This document shows, one piece after another, positions 16,121-24,496 of a stretch of 64,000 bases of DNA. This DNA comes from Nocardia suismassiliense (GTDB taxonomy: Bacteria; Actinomycetota; Actinomycetes; Mycobacteriales; Mycobacteriaceae). Position 1 is the stretch's first letter. Each line of letters opens with the position of its first letter. The stretch lies in the NCBI RefSeq assembly GCF_900269665.1, contig NZ_LT985361.1, positions 5,049,382 to 5,113,381 of the forward strand, in the 5' to 3' direction. Made by a program: the position numbers and the translations under genes. The notes under the pieces are model-generated. The model had not been told where the DNA came from. It ran no database searches and saw only the letters and a program-made list of their open reading frames with translations.

Positions 16121-17642
16121 CGGCGCGCACCTCCGCGGCGTGCGAGGCCAGCGTGCCGATTCGATTGCGCCCCTTCACCGCGTACCACAGCAGGCCGGAG
16201 CCGAGGATCAGCCCGATGTAGACGAAGGCGCCCCAGGTGTTGTACCAGGGGCTGCCGTACACCCCGGGGCGCGGCCAGGCCAGGTTGAGCGCCATGCCGA
16301 CGCCCCACACCACCGCGAAGATATTGACGAGCATGCCCCACCGTCCCATCGTGAAGTAGCCGCCTTCGGCCAGTTCCTTCGGCGGCCACTGCCCTTGCAG
16401 CCGCTTCTTCAGCATCGGCCCGGTCACCATCAGGTAGGCCAGGTAGATCATGATGATCGCGATCGATGTCAGCACCGTGAAGATCTTGGGCTGGCCGACA
16501 TTGACCACCAGGATGAGCGCGGCGAGCACGCCGATCAGAATGGCCGGAATCACCGGCGTCTGGGTCTTGGGATGCACCCGCGCGAGCTTCTCGCCGAACG
16601 GCAGCGCGTTGTCCCTGGCCATCGCGAAGGACAACCGGATAGCGGCGGTGTGCACGGCCAGCGAACACACCGTCACCGCGATCACGATGCAGCACAGGAA
16701 GATCGTGCCGAGCGGACCCCACATCACCTGTTCGACAATGTATTGCAGGCCGCCGCTGGAGCTGCCGATCTGCGGATCGTCGAGATCGGGCGCCGCCATC
16801 ACGGCGAAGGCCAGGATGCCCCCGCCGATGACGAACGAGGCCAGCACGGCGCGCAGGATGGCCTTCGGCGCGGTGCGCCGCGGCTCGACCGTCTCCTCAC
16901 CGAGCGAACTCGCTGTGTCGAAGCCATACATCACGTAGCCGGAGGCGAGCGAGGCCACCAGGAACGCGCCGAGATAACCGCCGGACTCCCCCGCGCCGTA
17001 ACCGTGGGTCGAGAAGAACACCTGCGGACCACGAGTCGCGTTGGCCGCCAAGATGATCACGATCAGCACCGCCGCGATGAGCTCGATGAATACGCCCGAG
17101 CTGTTGATCCGCGCCATCAGCCGCACGCCGAGCGCGTTGATCGTGGTGGTGAATACGATCATGACGGTGCCGAGCAGCACCGCGTTGGTGGCGTAGTCGT
17201 GCTCGCCGGTCCCGTCGCCGATGATCTGGAAGCCGCTCCACAGCCGCGGCAAGTTCAGCTGCAGCGCGAGCACCACGGCGGCCAGCGTCACGATCGAGGC
17301 GGTCAGCATCAGCCAGCCCGACGACCAGCCGACGATTCTGCTGCCCAGCGACTTGGACCAGTTGTAGACCGACCCGGCGACCGGATAACGCGCCGCGAGT
17401 TCCATGAAGCACAACGCGACAGCCAACTGACCGACGAAAACTAGCGGCCACGACCACAGATACGCCGGTCCGGCGCTGCCGAATCCGAAATAGAACAGCT
17501 GGAATGTGCCGGTGAGGATGGAGATATAGCTGACCCCGGCCGCGAAGCTGGCGAATTTTCCGATGCTGCGGTCGAGGGATTCCTTGTAGCCGAAATCCGC
17601 CATGCCGGTACCGTCGGGCACCCCGCGCTCTGTGACTACCAT
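16113..17642 (-). CDS. APC-family permease, probable choline/betaine-related uptake
   Basis: The ATG at 17642 gives 509 residues, with AAAGAG upstream. About twelve membrane helices are visible. The first carries FASFAAGVSYISILTGTF, the APC-family start with the substrate-binding unwound segment. ELAARYPVAGSVYNWSKSLG and YGFDTASSLGEETVEPRRTAPKAI are typical of the amino acid/polyamine/organocation family, especially the amino-acid/choline subgroup. It lies between betB and codA in one operon, so choline, betaine or a related quaternary amine is the likely substrate. That assignment comes from context. Confidence 0.85.
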   Translation of the reverse strand: MVVTERGVPDGTGMADFGYKESLDRSIGKFASFAAGVSYISILTGTFQLFYFGFGSAGPAYLWSWPLVFVGQLAVALCFMELAARYPVAGSVYNWSKSLGSRIVGWSSGWLMLTASIVTLAAVVLALQLNLPRLWSGFQIIGDGTGEHDYATNAVLLGTVMIVFTTTINALGVRLMARINSSGVFIELIAAVLIVIILAANATRGPQVFFSTHGYGAGESGGYLGAFLVASLASGYVMYGFDTASSLGEETVEPRRTAPKAILRAVLASFVIGGGILAFAVMAAPDLDDPQIGSSSGGLQYIVEQVMWGPLGTIFLCCIVIAVTVCSLAVHTAAIRLSFAMARDNALPFGEKLARVHPKTQTPVIPAILIGVLAALILVVNVGQPKIFTVLTSIAIIMIYLAYLMVTGPMLKKRLQGQWPPKELAEGGYFTMGRWGMLVNIFAVVWGVGMALNLAWPRPGVYGSPWYNTWGAFVYIGLILGSGLLWYAVKGRNRIGTLASHAAEVRADG

Positions 17643-17700
17643 CGTTACTCTTTCGCGGTAATGGCCGATACGGGCTGTCCGGCCGACAATGAAACTACGA

Positions 17701-19191
17701 TCAGACGCCCTTGAACCACTCCGCAGGCTTCGGTGCCGTGTTGTGCCAAATATGTTTGATTTCTTGGTATTCGGCCAATCCGGTCGGGCCCAGTTCGCGG
17801 CCGTTACCGGATCTCTTGAACCCGCCCCATTCCGCGCCTGCGGTGTAATAGCCGAAGTCGTTGAGCCACACCGTGCCGTGGCGCAGTGCGCGCACCACTC
17901 GCTCGCCGCGGGCCGCATCCGAGGTGCGAACCCCCGCTGCGAGACCGTATTCGGTGTCGTTGCCGAGCCGGATCGCCTCGGCCTCGGTGCTGAATCGCTC
18001 GACCGTCAGGATCGGGCCGAAGGTCTCTTCCTGCACCAGCCGCATCGACCGGTCGCAGCGGTCGAAGATGGTCGGCAGGTAGAAACTGCCGTCGCGCAGG
18101 GCGGGGTCGTCGGGCCTGGCACCGCCGGTCACCAGCTTCGCGCCCTCCGAAATACCCAGCGCGACATAGGCTTCCACCTTCGCACGGTGTTCCTCGGAGA
18201 CCAGCGGGCCGGTCTCGCTGGCCGGGTCGAGGCCGGGGCCGACCCGGATGCGCTCGGCCCTGGTCGCCAGTTCCGCGACGAAGTCGTCGGCGATGGACTC
18301 CTCGATGATCAACCGGGTACCCGCCGAGCAGACCTGCCCGGAATGCAGGAACACCCCGGTCAGCACGTGGTCGACGGCGCTGTTCCACTCGGCGTCCGCG
18401 AAGATGATGTGCGGGTTCTTGCCGCCGAGTTCCACCGCCACCTTGGTGACGTGCTCGGCGGCGACCCGGCTGATCGTCCGGCCGGTGGCGAGCCCGCCGG
18501 TGAACGAGATGAAATCGACCTCCGGATTGTCGGTCAACGCCGTGCCGAGAACCGCGCCGCTGCCCTGCACCAGGTTCAACACCCCGGCGGGAACACCCGC
18601 CTCCTCGGTGAGTCGCGCGAACTCGATCGTGCTCAGCGGCGTGACCTCGCTCGGCTTGAGCACCATCGTGCAGCCCGCCGCGAGCGCGGGCGCGACCTTC
18701 CACGACATCTGCAGCAGCGGATAGTTCCACGGCGCGATCAGCACGCACACCCCGATCGGCTCGCGCACCACCCGGCTGATCACCGCCGGATCGCCCACGT
18801 CGACCTGCCGGTCCGACTGCACCCCGACCAAGCCCGCGTAGTAGCGGAACACCGAGATCACGTCATCGATGTCGATCCGGCTCTCTACCAGCGTCTTCCC
18901 GGTGTCCGCCGTCTCCAGCCGCGCCAGCCGCTCCTTGTCGCGGGCCAGCAGGTCGGCGATCCGCAGCAGCAGCGCCACCCGATCGATGACCGGCGTCGCG
19001 GCCCAGCTCCCCTCGTCGAAGGCGACCCGGGCGGCGGCGACGGCGCCGCGCGCGTCCTGCGGCGTCGCCTCGTCCACCGTGGCCACGACCGCGCCGTTGG
19101 CCGGGTCAGTGATCTGGCGCAGGCCGCCGTCCGCGGCGTGCGTCCATCGACCGCCGATGAGTAGATCCGGGTCGCCATTCATCACATTCAC
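17701..19191 (-). CDS. betB: Betaine-aldehyde dehydrogenase-type NAD(P)+ aldehyde dehydrogenase
   Basis: There are 496 residues from the GTG at 19191, next to the Rieske gene stop; an ATG at 19182 with GAGG eight bases upstream is an equally good start. The family residues are present: Asn156 in PWNYPLL, Glu254 in VAVELGGKNP, and the nucleophile Cys288 in HSGQVCSAGTRL. The cofactor loop reads FTGGLATG rather than the common FTGS form. In this operon it would oxidise betaine aldehyde from choline oxidase to glycine betaine. Other small aldehydes cannot be excluded. Confidence 0.87.
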   Translation of the reverse strand: MNVMNGDPDLLIGGRWTHAADGGLRQITDPANGAVVATVDEATPQDARGAVAAARVAFDEGSWAATPVIDRVALLLRIADLLARDKERLARLETADTGKTLVESRIDIDDVISVFRYYAGLVGVQSDRQVDVGDPAVISRVVREPIGVCVLIAPWNYPLLQMSWKVAPALAAGCTMVLKPSEVTPLSTIEFARLTEEAGVPAGVLNLVQGSGAVLGTALTDNPEVDFISFTGGLATGRTISRVAAEHVTKVAVELGGKNPHIIFADAEWNSAVDHVLTGVFLHSGQVCSAGTRLIIEESIADDFVAELATRAERIRVGPGLDPASETGPLVSEEHRAKVEAYVALGISEGAKLVTGGARPDDPALRDGSFYLPTIFDRCDRSMRLVQEETFGPILTVERFSTEAEAIRLGNDTEYGLAAGVRTSDAARGERVVRALRHGTVWLNDFGYYTAGAEWGGFKRSGNGRELGPTGLAEYQEIKHIWHNTAPKPAEWFKGV

Positions 19192-20357
19192 CTCACGTCA
19201 CCGATTCGACAGGACAACCATTCGTGGAACTCCGCGATGTGGTGCTCGGCGGGCACGAGCACCCCGCCCTTACGGTAGGCGCGGGAGGACATGGTCGGTT
19301 GTGTTCGCGCACACGCCGCGAAGTCTTGCTCGTTGACCCGGTGGAACAATTCGACCGAACGGGACACATCCCGTCCCGAGGCGACCACATCTTTGGTATA
19401 CAACCAATCACACTCGACGATAGTGCGGTCTGCCGACACGGGGAACATCCGGTGAAAAATGATGTGATCCGGGACCAGATTGACAAAAACCGTCGGCCGG
19501 ATGGTTATCGCGAAGTAACGACGGTCCTGTTCGGGAGTTACTCCTGGTAGCCGGTCGAAACCCGGTGAGCCGTCGACGGTGAATCCGGCGATATCGGGTC
19601 CGAATTCGGCGCCGTGGCCGACGAACACCTGTGCGGCCAGGCCCTGGGCGAATTCGGGCAGCACCTCGGTGAGTTCGGGGTGGATGGTCGCGCAGTGGTA
19701 GCACTCCATGAAGTTCTCCACGATGAGCTTCCAGTTCGCCGCGACGTCGTAGACCACCCGGCGGCCCACTTCCAGCGTGTCGATCTCGTAGGCGTCGATC
19801 GCGGCCGGGTCGCCGAGGCGTTCGGTGACCGCGCCCATCACGTCGTGCTCGAACGACGGGGGCTCGTCGGCCAGGCAGACCCAGGCGTAGCCGAGCCATT
19901 CGCGCAGTGCGACCGGGACGAGTCCGTAGGCGACCCGATCGATGTCGGCGCCGGTGGCGTCCTTCAGCGCCCCCATGTTCGGCGCGGCGACCAAGGTGCC
20001 GTCGAGTGCGTAGGTCCACGCGTGATACGGGCACTGCAGGTTGCGGCGTACCTGTCCGGTGTCCTCGGTGCACAGCATCGCGCCGCGGTGGCGGCAGATG
20101 TTCAGGAAGGCGCGCAACTTTTCGTCGCGGCCGCGCACGATCAGGACGCTCTCGCGGCCGACCTGCACTCGCTTGAACTGTCCGGGCATCGGGATATCGC
20201 GGGATCGGATGGCGCAGAACCACATTCGTTCGAAGAGCTGCTCCTGCTCGGCCGCGAAGACGCCGTCGTCGACGTACCACTTGCCACCCAGGGTCGGGAT
20301 CAGCGCCGGCGGCGCATGCGTCGCCCCGCCAGAATTGTTATGCGAGGTTGTTTCCAC
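19188..20357 (-). CDS. Rieske non-heme iron oxygenase, probable glycine betaine monooxygenase (GbcA-like)
   Basis: There are 389 residues. The Rieske centre is Cys88-x-His90 and Cys109-x2-His112 (ICRHRGAML, QCPYHAWTY). The catalytic iron site is in ENFMECYHCATIHPEL (His221, His226). This is the alpha-subunit type that oxidises trimethylammonium compounds (GbcA, choline and carnitine oxygenases). It lies between the sarcosine oxidase and aldehyde dehydrogenase genes, so demethylation of glycine betaine to dimethylglycine plus formaldehyde is the natural role. Its electron partners are probably the ferredoxin and reductase encoded divergently at 24146-25710. It overlaps soxA by 20 bp. Confidence 0.87.
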   Translation of the reverse strand: METTSHNNSGGATHAPPALIPTLGGKWYVDDGVFAAEQEQLFERMWFCAIRSRDIPMPGQFKRVQVGRESVLIVRGRDEKLRAFLNICRHRGAMLCTEDTGQVRRNLQCPYHAWTYALDGTLVAAPNMGALKDATGADIDRVAYGLVPVALREWLGYAWVCLADEPPSFEHDVMGAVTERLGDPAAIDAYEIDTLEVGRRVVYDVAANWKLIVENFMECYHCATIHPELTEVLPEFAQGLAAQVFVGHGAEFGPDIAGFTVDGSPGFDRLPGVTPEQDRRYFAITIRPTVFVNLVPDHIIFHRMFPVSADRTIVECDWLYTKDVVASGRDVSRSVELFHRVNEQDFAACARTQPTMSSRAYRKGGVLVPAEHHIAEFHEWLSCRIGDVR

Positions 20358-21501
20358 TGGTCACCAACCTTTGCGGGTCGAAAAGTGTGATGGGGTGCGC
20401 GGTCTTCGCGTCGATGACCAGGTCGGCCAGGATCTCGCCCACCACCGGGACGAATTTGAAGCCGTGGCCGGAGAAGCCGCAGGCGATGGTGACGCGGGTA
20501 CCACCGGGATGGCGGGCGATCACGAAATGCTGATCGGGGGTGTTGGAGTACATGCAGGTCGCCGTGTGGACGCACGGACCGGAGACGGCCGGAACCAGGG
20601 CGGCGACGCGGTCACGCATCTCCGCGATCTCGTGTGGGTGCACCACACGGTCGATGGTGTCCGGCGTGCAGACGATGCCCTTGCGGAAGAACGCCGTCTT
20701 GACCCCGCCGGTCGGTCCATCGATGGCCGGAAAGCCGTAGATCTGCGTGCCGGAGTCGTCCTCGGCGATGTAGATCGGCTGGTCTTCGAACGCACCGGTC
20801 CCGCCGGCCGGATCGAACCAGTAGAGCACCTGACGTTCGATGGTGATCGGAATACCGAAGTCCGCCAGCAACTGTGGCGCCCACGCGCCGGGGCAGACGA
20901 CGAGCTGATCGGCGTGGTAGGTAGCTCTGGCCGTGGTCACCGTTACGCCGGAATCGGTTTCGGCCCAGCGCAGCCCCTCTTCGCCGAACGACGGGGTCGC
21001 GCCCGCACGCGGGGCCAGGTCGATGTGTGCTTGCACGGTCAGCTCGGGGGGGGCGACCCCGCCGTTGGGTTCGTACACCGCGATGTCGTCAGGCGCGGGC
21101 GTGAAATGCGGGAAGCGCCGCCGGATCTCGGCGGACTCCAAAACCTGGTGTGGCAGCGACCATTCGCGGCTCGCCCGCAGGCTGCCGGCGACCGTCAGGC
21201 TGTCGGGCGGGCCGAGATACAGGCCGCCGGTGCGTCTGATGACTTCGCGGTCGGCGTCGGTGGCCAGCTGCTCCCAGAGTTCGTAGGCGCGCAGCAGCAG
21301 CGGAACATACGCGGGGTCTTCGAAATAGGACTGCCGGATGATGCGGGAACCGCCGTGGCTGGAGCCTCGGTCGTGCGCGGGCGTGAACCTTTCCAGCCCG
21401 AGTACCCGCTGACCGCGAGTCGCGAGGTGATAGGCGGCGGCGCTGCCCATGCCGCCGACGCCGATCACGATCACGTCGTAACCCTGTGTGGCCGTGGTCA
21501 T
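20338..21501 (-). CDS. soxA: Monomeric sarcosine oxidase
   Basis: The ATG at 21501 gives 387 residues, the size of the MSOX/MTOX family. The N-terminal dinucleotide motif is DVIVIGVGGMGSAAAYHLA, followed by the SSHGGSRIIR phrase of this family. Cys316 in TCMYSNTPD corresponds to the Cys that binds FAD covalently. CGFSGHGFKFVPVVGE is the conserved C-terminal flavin loop. It converts sarcosine to glycine, formaldehyde and H2O2. It starts 4 bp after the dimethylglycine oxidase stop, which supplies its substrate. Confidence 0.93.
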   Translation of the reverse strand: MTTATQGYDVIVIGVGGMGSAAAYHLATRGQRVLGLERFTPAHDRGSSHGGSRIIRQSYFEDPAYVPLLLRAYELWEQLATDADREVIRRTGGLYLGPPDSLTVAGSLRASREWSLPHQVLESAEIRRRFPHFTPAPDDIAVYEPNGGVAPPELTVQAHIDLAPRAGATPSFGEEGLRWAETDSGVTVTTARATYHADQLVVCPGAWAPQLLADFGIPITIERQVLYWFDPAGGTGAFEDQPIYIAEDDSGTQIYGFPAIDGPTGGVKTAFFRKGIVCTPDTIDRVVHPHEIAEMRDRVAALVPAVSGPCVHTATCMYSNTPDQHFVIARHPGGTRVTIACGFSGHGFKFVPVVGEILADLVIDAKTAHPITLFDPQRLVTSGNNLA

Positions 21502-21505
21502 GTCG

Positions 21506-23950
21506 CTACCTCTTGATCCTGGACATCTCGGGATCCACCACCGGCTCGGCGTGCACCGTCGCCGGGTAGCGGAAGCCGAGATAGTCGACCTCGACGGTGT
21601 CGCCCACGGCGACCGCCGCGGGCAGCCAGGCATAGGCGATGCAGCGGCCGAGGGTGGCCGAGTAGCCGGCGCTGGTCACGTAGCCCGCGCACGAGCCGTC
21701 CAGATAAACCGGTTCCTTGCCGAGGACGATCGCCGAGGGGCTCTCGATGACAATGCTGCGCAGCAGCTTTGCCGGTGCAGCGGCCTGTTCCAGGGCGCTC
21801 TTGCCGATGAAGTCGGGCTTGGTCATCCGCACCGCGAAGTCGAGACCCGCGGCGGCGGGCAGGTGCTCGGCGGTCATGTCGGTTCCCCAACTGCGGTAGC
21901 CCTTTTCGATACGCAGGCTGTTGAACGCGATCCGGCCTGCCGCGATGACCTCGTGTGCGGCGCCTGCCGCCCACAGCAGGTCCCAGAGTGCGTTGCCGTA
22001 TTCGGCGGTCGCGTAGATCTCCCAGCCGAGCTCGCCGACGTAGGAGACGCGCAGCATGGTGACCGGGATGGCGCCGAGATGGGTGTGCAGGGCCCGGAAA
22101 TACTTGAACGACTGGTGTGCCAGATCGCCCGAGCACAAGGGCTGCACCAGGTCTCGCGCGTTCGGGCCCCACACGCCGATACAGCAGGTGCCGCCGGTGA
22201 TGTCGCGCAGCAGCACCGACCCGTCGGCAGGCAGGTGCCTGCTGAACCAGTCGAAGTCCAGCGGACCGTTGGCGCCCACCTGGAACCGCTGCGGACCGAG
22301 CCGGGCGACAGTCAGATCGCTGCGGATACCGCCGGTCTGGTCGAGCAGCAGCGTATAGGTCACCGAGCCGACACTCTTGTCCAGATTGTTCGTGGTGAGC
22401 CGCTGGAGCAGGTCCAGCGCGCCGGGACCGGCGACCTCGTATCGGGTCAGCGGGGTCATATCGAACATCGCGACCCGCTCCCTGGTCCAGTGCGCCTCGG
22501 CGATGGCGATCGGCGACCAGAACTTGCTCGACCATGCGTCGCGGTCCGGGAACGGCAGCCCGTCGGCGCGAAGTCGCTGCGCCAGTGCGGCATTGGCTTC
22601 GTACCAGGCGGGGCGCTCCCAGCCGCCGCCCTCGAAGAAGAACGCACCCAGTTCCTGCTGGCGACCGTAGAACGGGCTGGTCCGCAGGCCGCGGAGCGCC
22701 GTCCGATACTGGTGCGGATGGATGATGTCGTAGACCTCGACGAAGGCCTGCGAGCTGGTCTGCATGATGAATTGGTCGCTCCGCGCGACGTCCTCGAAAC
22801 GATAGAGATCGCACTCGTGCACGTCGGTGCCCGGCGCGCCGTCGATGATCCATTCCGCCGTCGCCTTGGCCACGCCGGCCGAATGGGTGACCCATACGGC
22901 CTCGGCGACCCAGAATCCCGCGAGGTCACGGTGCTCACCCATGATCGAAAAGCCGTCGGGAGTAAAGGAAAATATCCCGTTGAAGCCTTCTTCGGGTTTC
23001 GAATCACCGAGCGCGGGGAGCAATTTCATCGATTCCCGCCAGGCGGGCGCGAAATCGGCCTCGGTGAAGGGCAGCATCGAGGGCATTGGCTCGCCGGCGG
23101 TGGCCGATTCCAGCGTGCACATATCCACCGGCATCGGGGCGTGGCCGTAGTAGCCGATGCCCATGCGGTCGCCGTGTTCGCGAAAATACAAATCTTGATC
23201 TTGATGACGCAGGATCGGCAAGCTGGCGGCCCGGCGGTGGTCGGCCAGTGCGGCCAGCGGTCCGGTTTTGGCGTATTGGTGGGCCATCGGCACCAGCGGC
23301 ACGACGAGGCCGACCTTTCGCGCCAGCTCCGCACCCCAGAACCCCGCCGCGCAGACGACGATGTCCGCGGCGAGCACGCCTTCGGCGGTTTGCACGCCTA
23401 CGACTCGGCCGCCACTTTCGGCGATGCCGAACACCTCCTGGTTCGGCAGGAACCGCGCGCCACGACCGGTCGCCGCCCGAGCCTGCGCCGCCGCGGCATT
23501 CAGCGCATTCGCCAAACCATCTGCCGGAGTGTGGAATCCACCGATAATCTGGTCGATATCGAGCAGTGGATACAGGGCCGCGCATTCGGACGCATCCAGC
23601 AGGCGCCCCTCGATCCCCCACGACTGCGCCCAGCCTGCTTTGCGGTGCAGGTCGCGCCAGCGGTCCGGGGTCGTCGCCACCTCGAGGCCACCGACCGGGT
23701 CGAAGGCTCGCCCGTCCGAATGGTCGAGCGCACCGAACTTTTCGGTGGTGTACCGGGCGAACTCGGTCATCGTCTTGGACGGATTGGTCTGGAACACCAA
23801 ACCCGGTGCATGCGAAGTGGATCCACCGGTGCGGAAGAGGGGTCCCCGGTCCAGCACGGTGATATCGGACCAACCGCGGGCGGTCATTTCGTCGGCGAGA
23901 GATGTCCCGACTATCCCGGCTCCGATGATGACAACTTTCGGGTTAGCCAC
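21506..23950 (-). CDS. dmgO: Dimethylglycine oxidase, bifunctional FAD / tetrahydrofolate enzyme
   Basis: The GTG at 23950, with GGAGG upstream, gives 814 residues, close to the 830 of the Arthrobacter enzyme. The N-terminal oxidase half has VVIIGAGIVGTSLADEM and GGSTSHAPGLVFQTNPSKTM, whose His47 is the expected covalent FAD site. The C-terminal half is a GcvT-like folate domain (MYDMTPL-type phrase, YTLLLDQTGGIRSDLTVARL, GTCCIGVWGPNARDL, YVGELGWEIY, RIEKGYRSWGTDM). It oxidises N,N-dimethylglycine to sarcosine and traps the methylene as methylene-THF, which SHMT can use. It is the first gene of the leftward demethylation operon. Confidence 0.94.
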   Translation of the reverse strand: MANPKVVIIGAGIVGTSLADEMTARGWSDITVLDRGPLFRTGGSTSHAPGLVFQTNPSKTMTEFARYTTEKFGALDHSDGRAFDPVGGLEVATTPDRWRDLHRKAGWAQSWGIEGRLLDASECAALYPLLDIDQIIGGFHTPADGLANALNAAAAQARAATGRGARFLPNQEVFGIAESGGRVVGVQTAEGVLAADIVVCAAGFWGAELARKVGLVVPLVPMAHQYAKTGPLAALADHRRAASLPILRHQDQDLYFREHGDRMGIGYYGHAPMPVDMCTLESATAGEPMPSMLPFTEADFAPAWRESMKLLPALGDSKPEEGFNGIFSFTPDGFSIMGEHRDLAGFWVAEAVWVTHSAGVAKATAEWIIDGAPGTDVHECDLYRFEDVARSDQFIMQTSSQAFVEVYDIIHPHQYRTALRGLRTSPFYGRQQELGAFFFEGGGWERPAWYEANAALAQRLRADGLPFPDRDAWSSKFWSPIAIAEAHWTRERVAMFDMTPLTRYEVAGPGALDLLQRLTTNNLDKSVGSVTYTLLLDQTGGIRSDLTVARLGPQRFQVGANGPLDFDWFSRHLPADGSVLLRDITGGTCCIGVWGPNARDLVQPLCSGDLAHQSFKYFRALHTHLGAIPVTMLRVSYVGELGWEIYATAEYGNALWDLLWAAGAAHEVIAAGRIAFNSLRIEKGYRSWGTDMTAEHLPAAAGLDFAVRMTKPDFIGKSALEQAAAPAKLLRSIVIESPSAIVLGKEPVYLDGSCAGYVTSAGYSATLGRCIAYAWLPAAVAVGDTVEVDYLGFRYPATVHAEPVVDPEMSRIKR

Positions 23951-23964
23951 AGGGTGCCTCCGGT

Positions 23965-23981
23965 GTTGCTTGTTGCGCAAC
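23965..23981. promoter_or_regulatory. IclR-type operator candidate upstream of dmgO
   Basis: GTTGC (23965-23969), seven bases, GCAAC (23977-23981). It has the same arm sequence and spacing as the glyA-promoter site and the ferredoxin-side site. It lies 15 bp upstream of the dmgO GTG, so binding would block that transcript. A further inverted pair, TTGTTGCG at 23970-23977 with CGCAACAA at 23994-24001, overlaps it and may extend the binding region. Confidence 0.7.
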
Positions 23982-24115
23982 GAATTCTTATTACGCAACA
24001 AATAGTCCGCCTGCCGAGGCGCGCTGTCAACCGCTGGAAACCTGTTGTTCACACGGCGATTCAGGGGTTGACGGGTGCCGTTCACCGGCGCACACTGTTG
24101 CGTATTGCGATATCA

Positions 24116-24132
24116 GTTGCGCTCTGAGCAAC
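24116..24132. promoter_or_regulatory. IclR-type operator candidate upstream of the ferredoxin gene
   Basis: GTTGC (24116-24120), seven bases, GCAAC (24128-24132); one more base pair extends the arms to AGTTGC/GCAACT. It ends 13 bp before the ferredoxin ATG and just upstream of its GGAGGG ribosome site. Third member of the GTTGC-N7-GCAAC set. Confidence 0.68.
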
Positions 24133-24145
24133 TCTTGGAGGGTTT

Positions 24146-24496
24146 ATGGAATCCCTTGCGAAACAGACAGCGCCCTCCGGGACGGAACTGTTCGTCGCGC
24201 GCCTCGCGGACCTGCCCGTCGGTGAAGTCGCCACCGTGCGGCCGGACCACGGCACGCCGATCGCGGTATTCCATACCGAGGAGGGGTTGTTCGCGATCGA
24301 TGACACCTGCACCCATCAGGATGCGTCCCTCGCCGACGGCTGGGTGGAGAACTGCACGGTCGAATGCCCGTTGCACGAATCGTGTTTCGATCTGCGCACC
24401 GGGCGGGTCTCGGGGCCACCGGCCAAGGTCGCGGTGCGTACCTATGCGGTACGGGTGGCCGAGGGCGACATCGTGGTCTCGACAGAGCCGTCATGA
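24146..24496 (+). CDS. Rieske-type [2Fe-2S] ferredoxin
   Basis: There are 116 residues, with a strong GGAGGG before the ATG. The cluster ligands are in CTHQDASLADG (Cys, His) and CPLHESCFDLRTG (Cys, His), the pattern of small Rieske ferredoxins that feed ring- and N-methyl oxygenases. There is no membrane segment. It is translationally coupled (ATGA) to the FAD reductase that follows and divergent from the demethylation operon. It most likely carries electrons to the Rieske oxygenase at 19188-20357. Confidence 0.92.
   Translation: MESLAKQTAPSGTELFVARLADLPVGEVATVRPDHGTPIAVFHTEEGLFAIDDTCTHQDASLADGWVENCTVECPLHESCFDLRTGRVSGPPAKVAVRTYAVRVAEGDIVVSTEPS

Noticed and set aside
21488..24127. 879-codon plus-strand ORF opposite dimethylglycine oxidase
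   Set aside because: The minus strand gives a full-length match to dimethylglycine oxidase with its FAD and folate motifs; the plus frame has no protein-like features.
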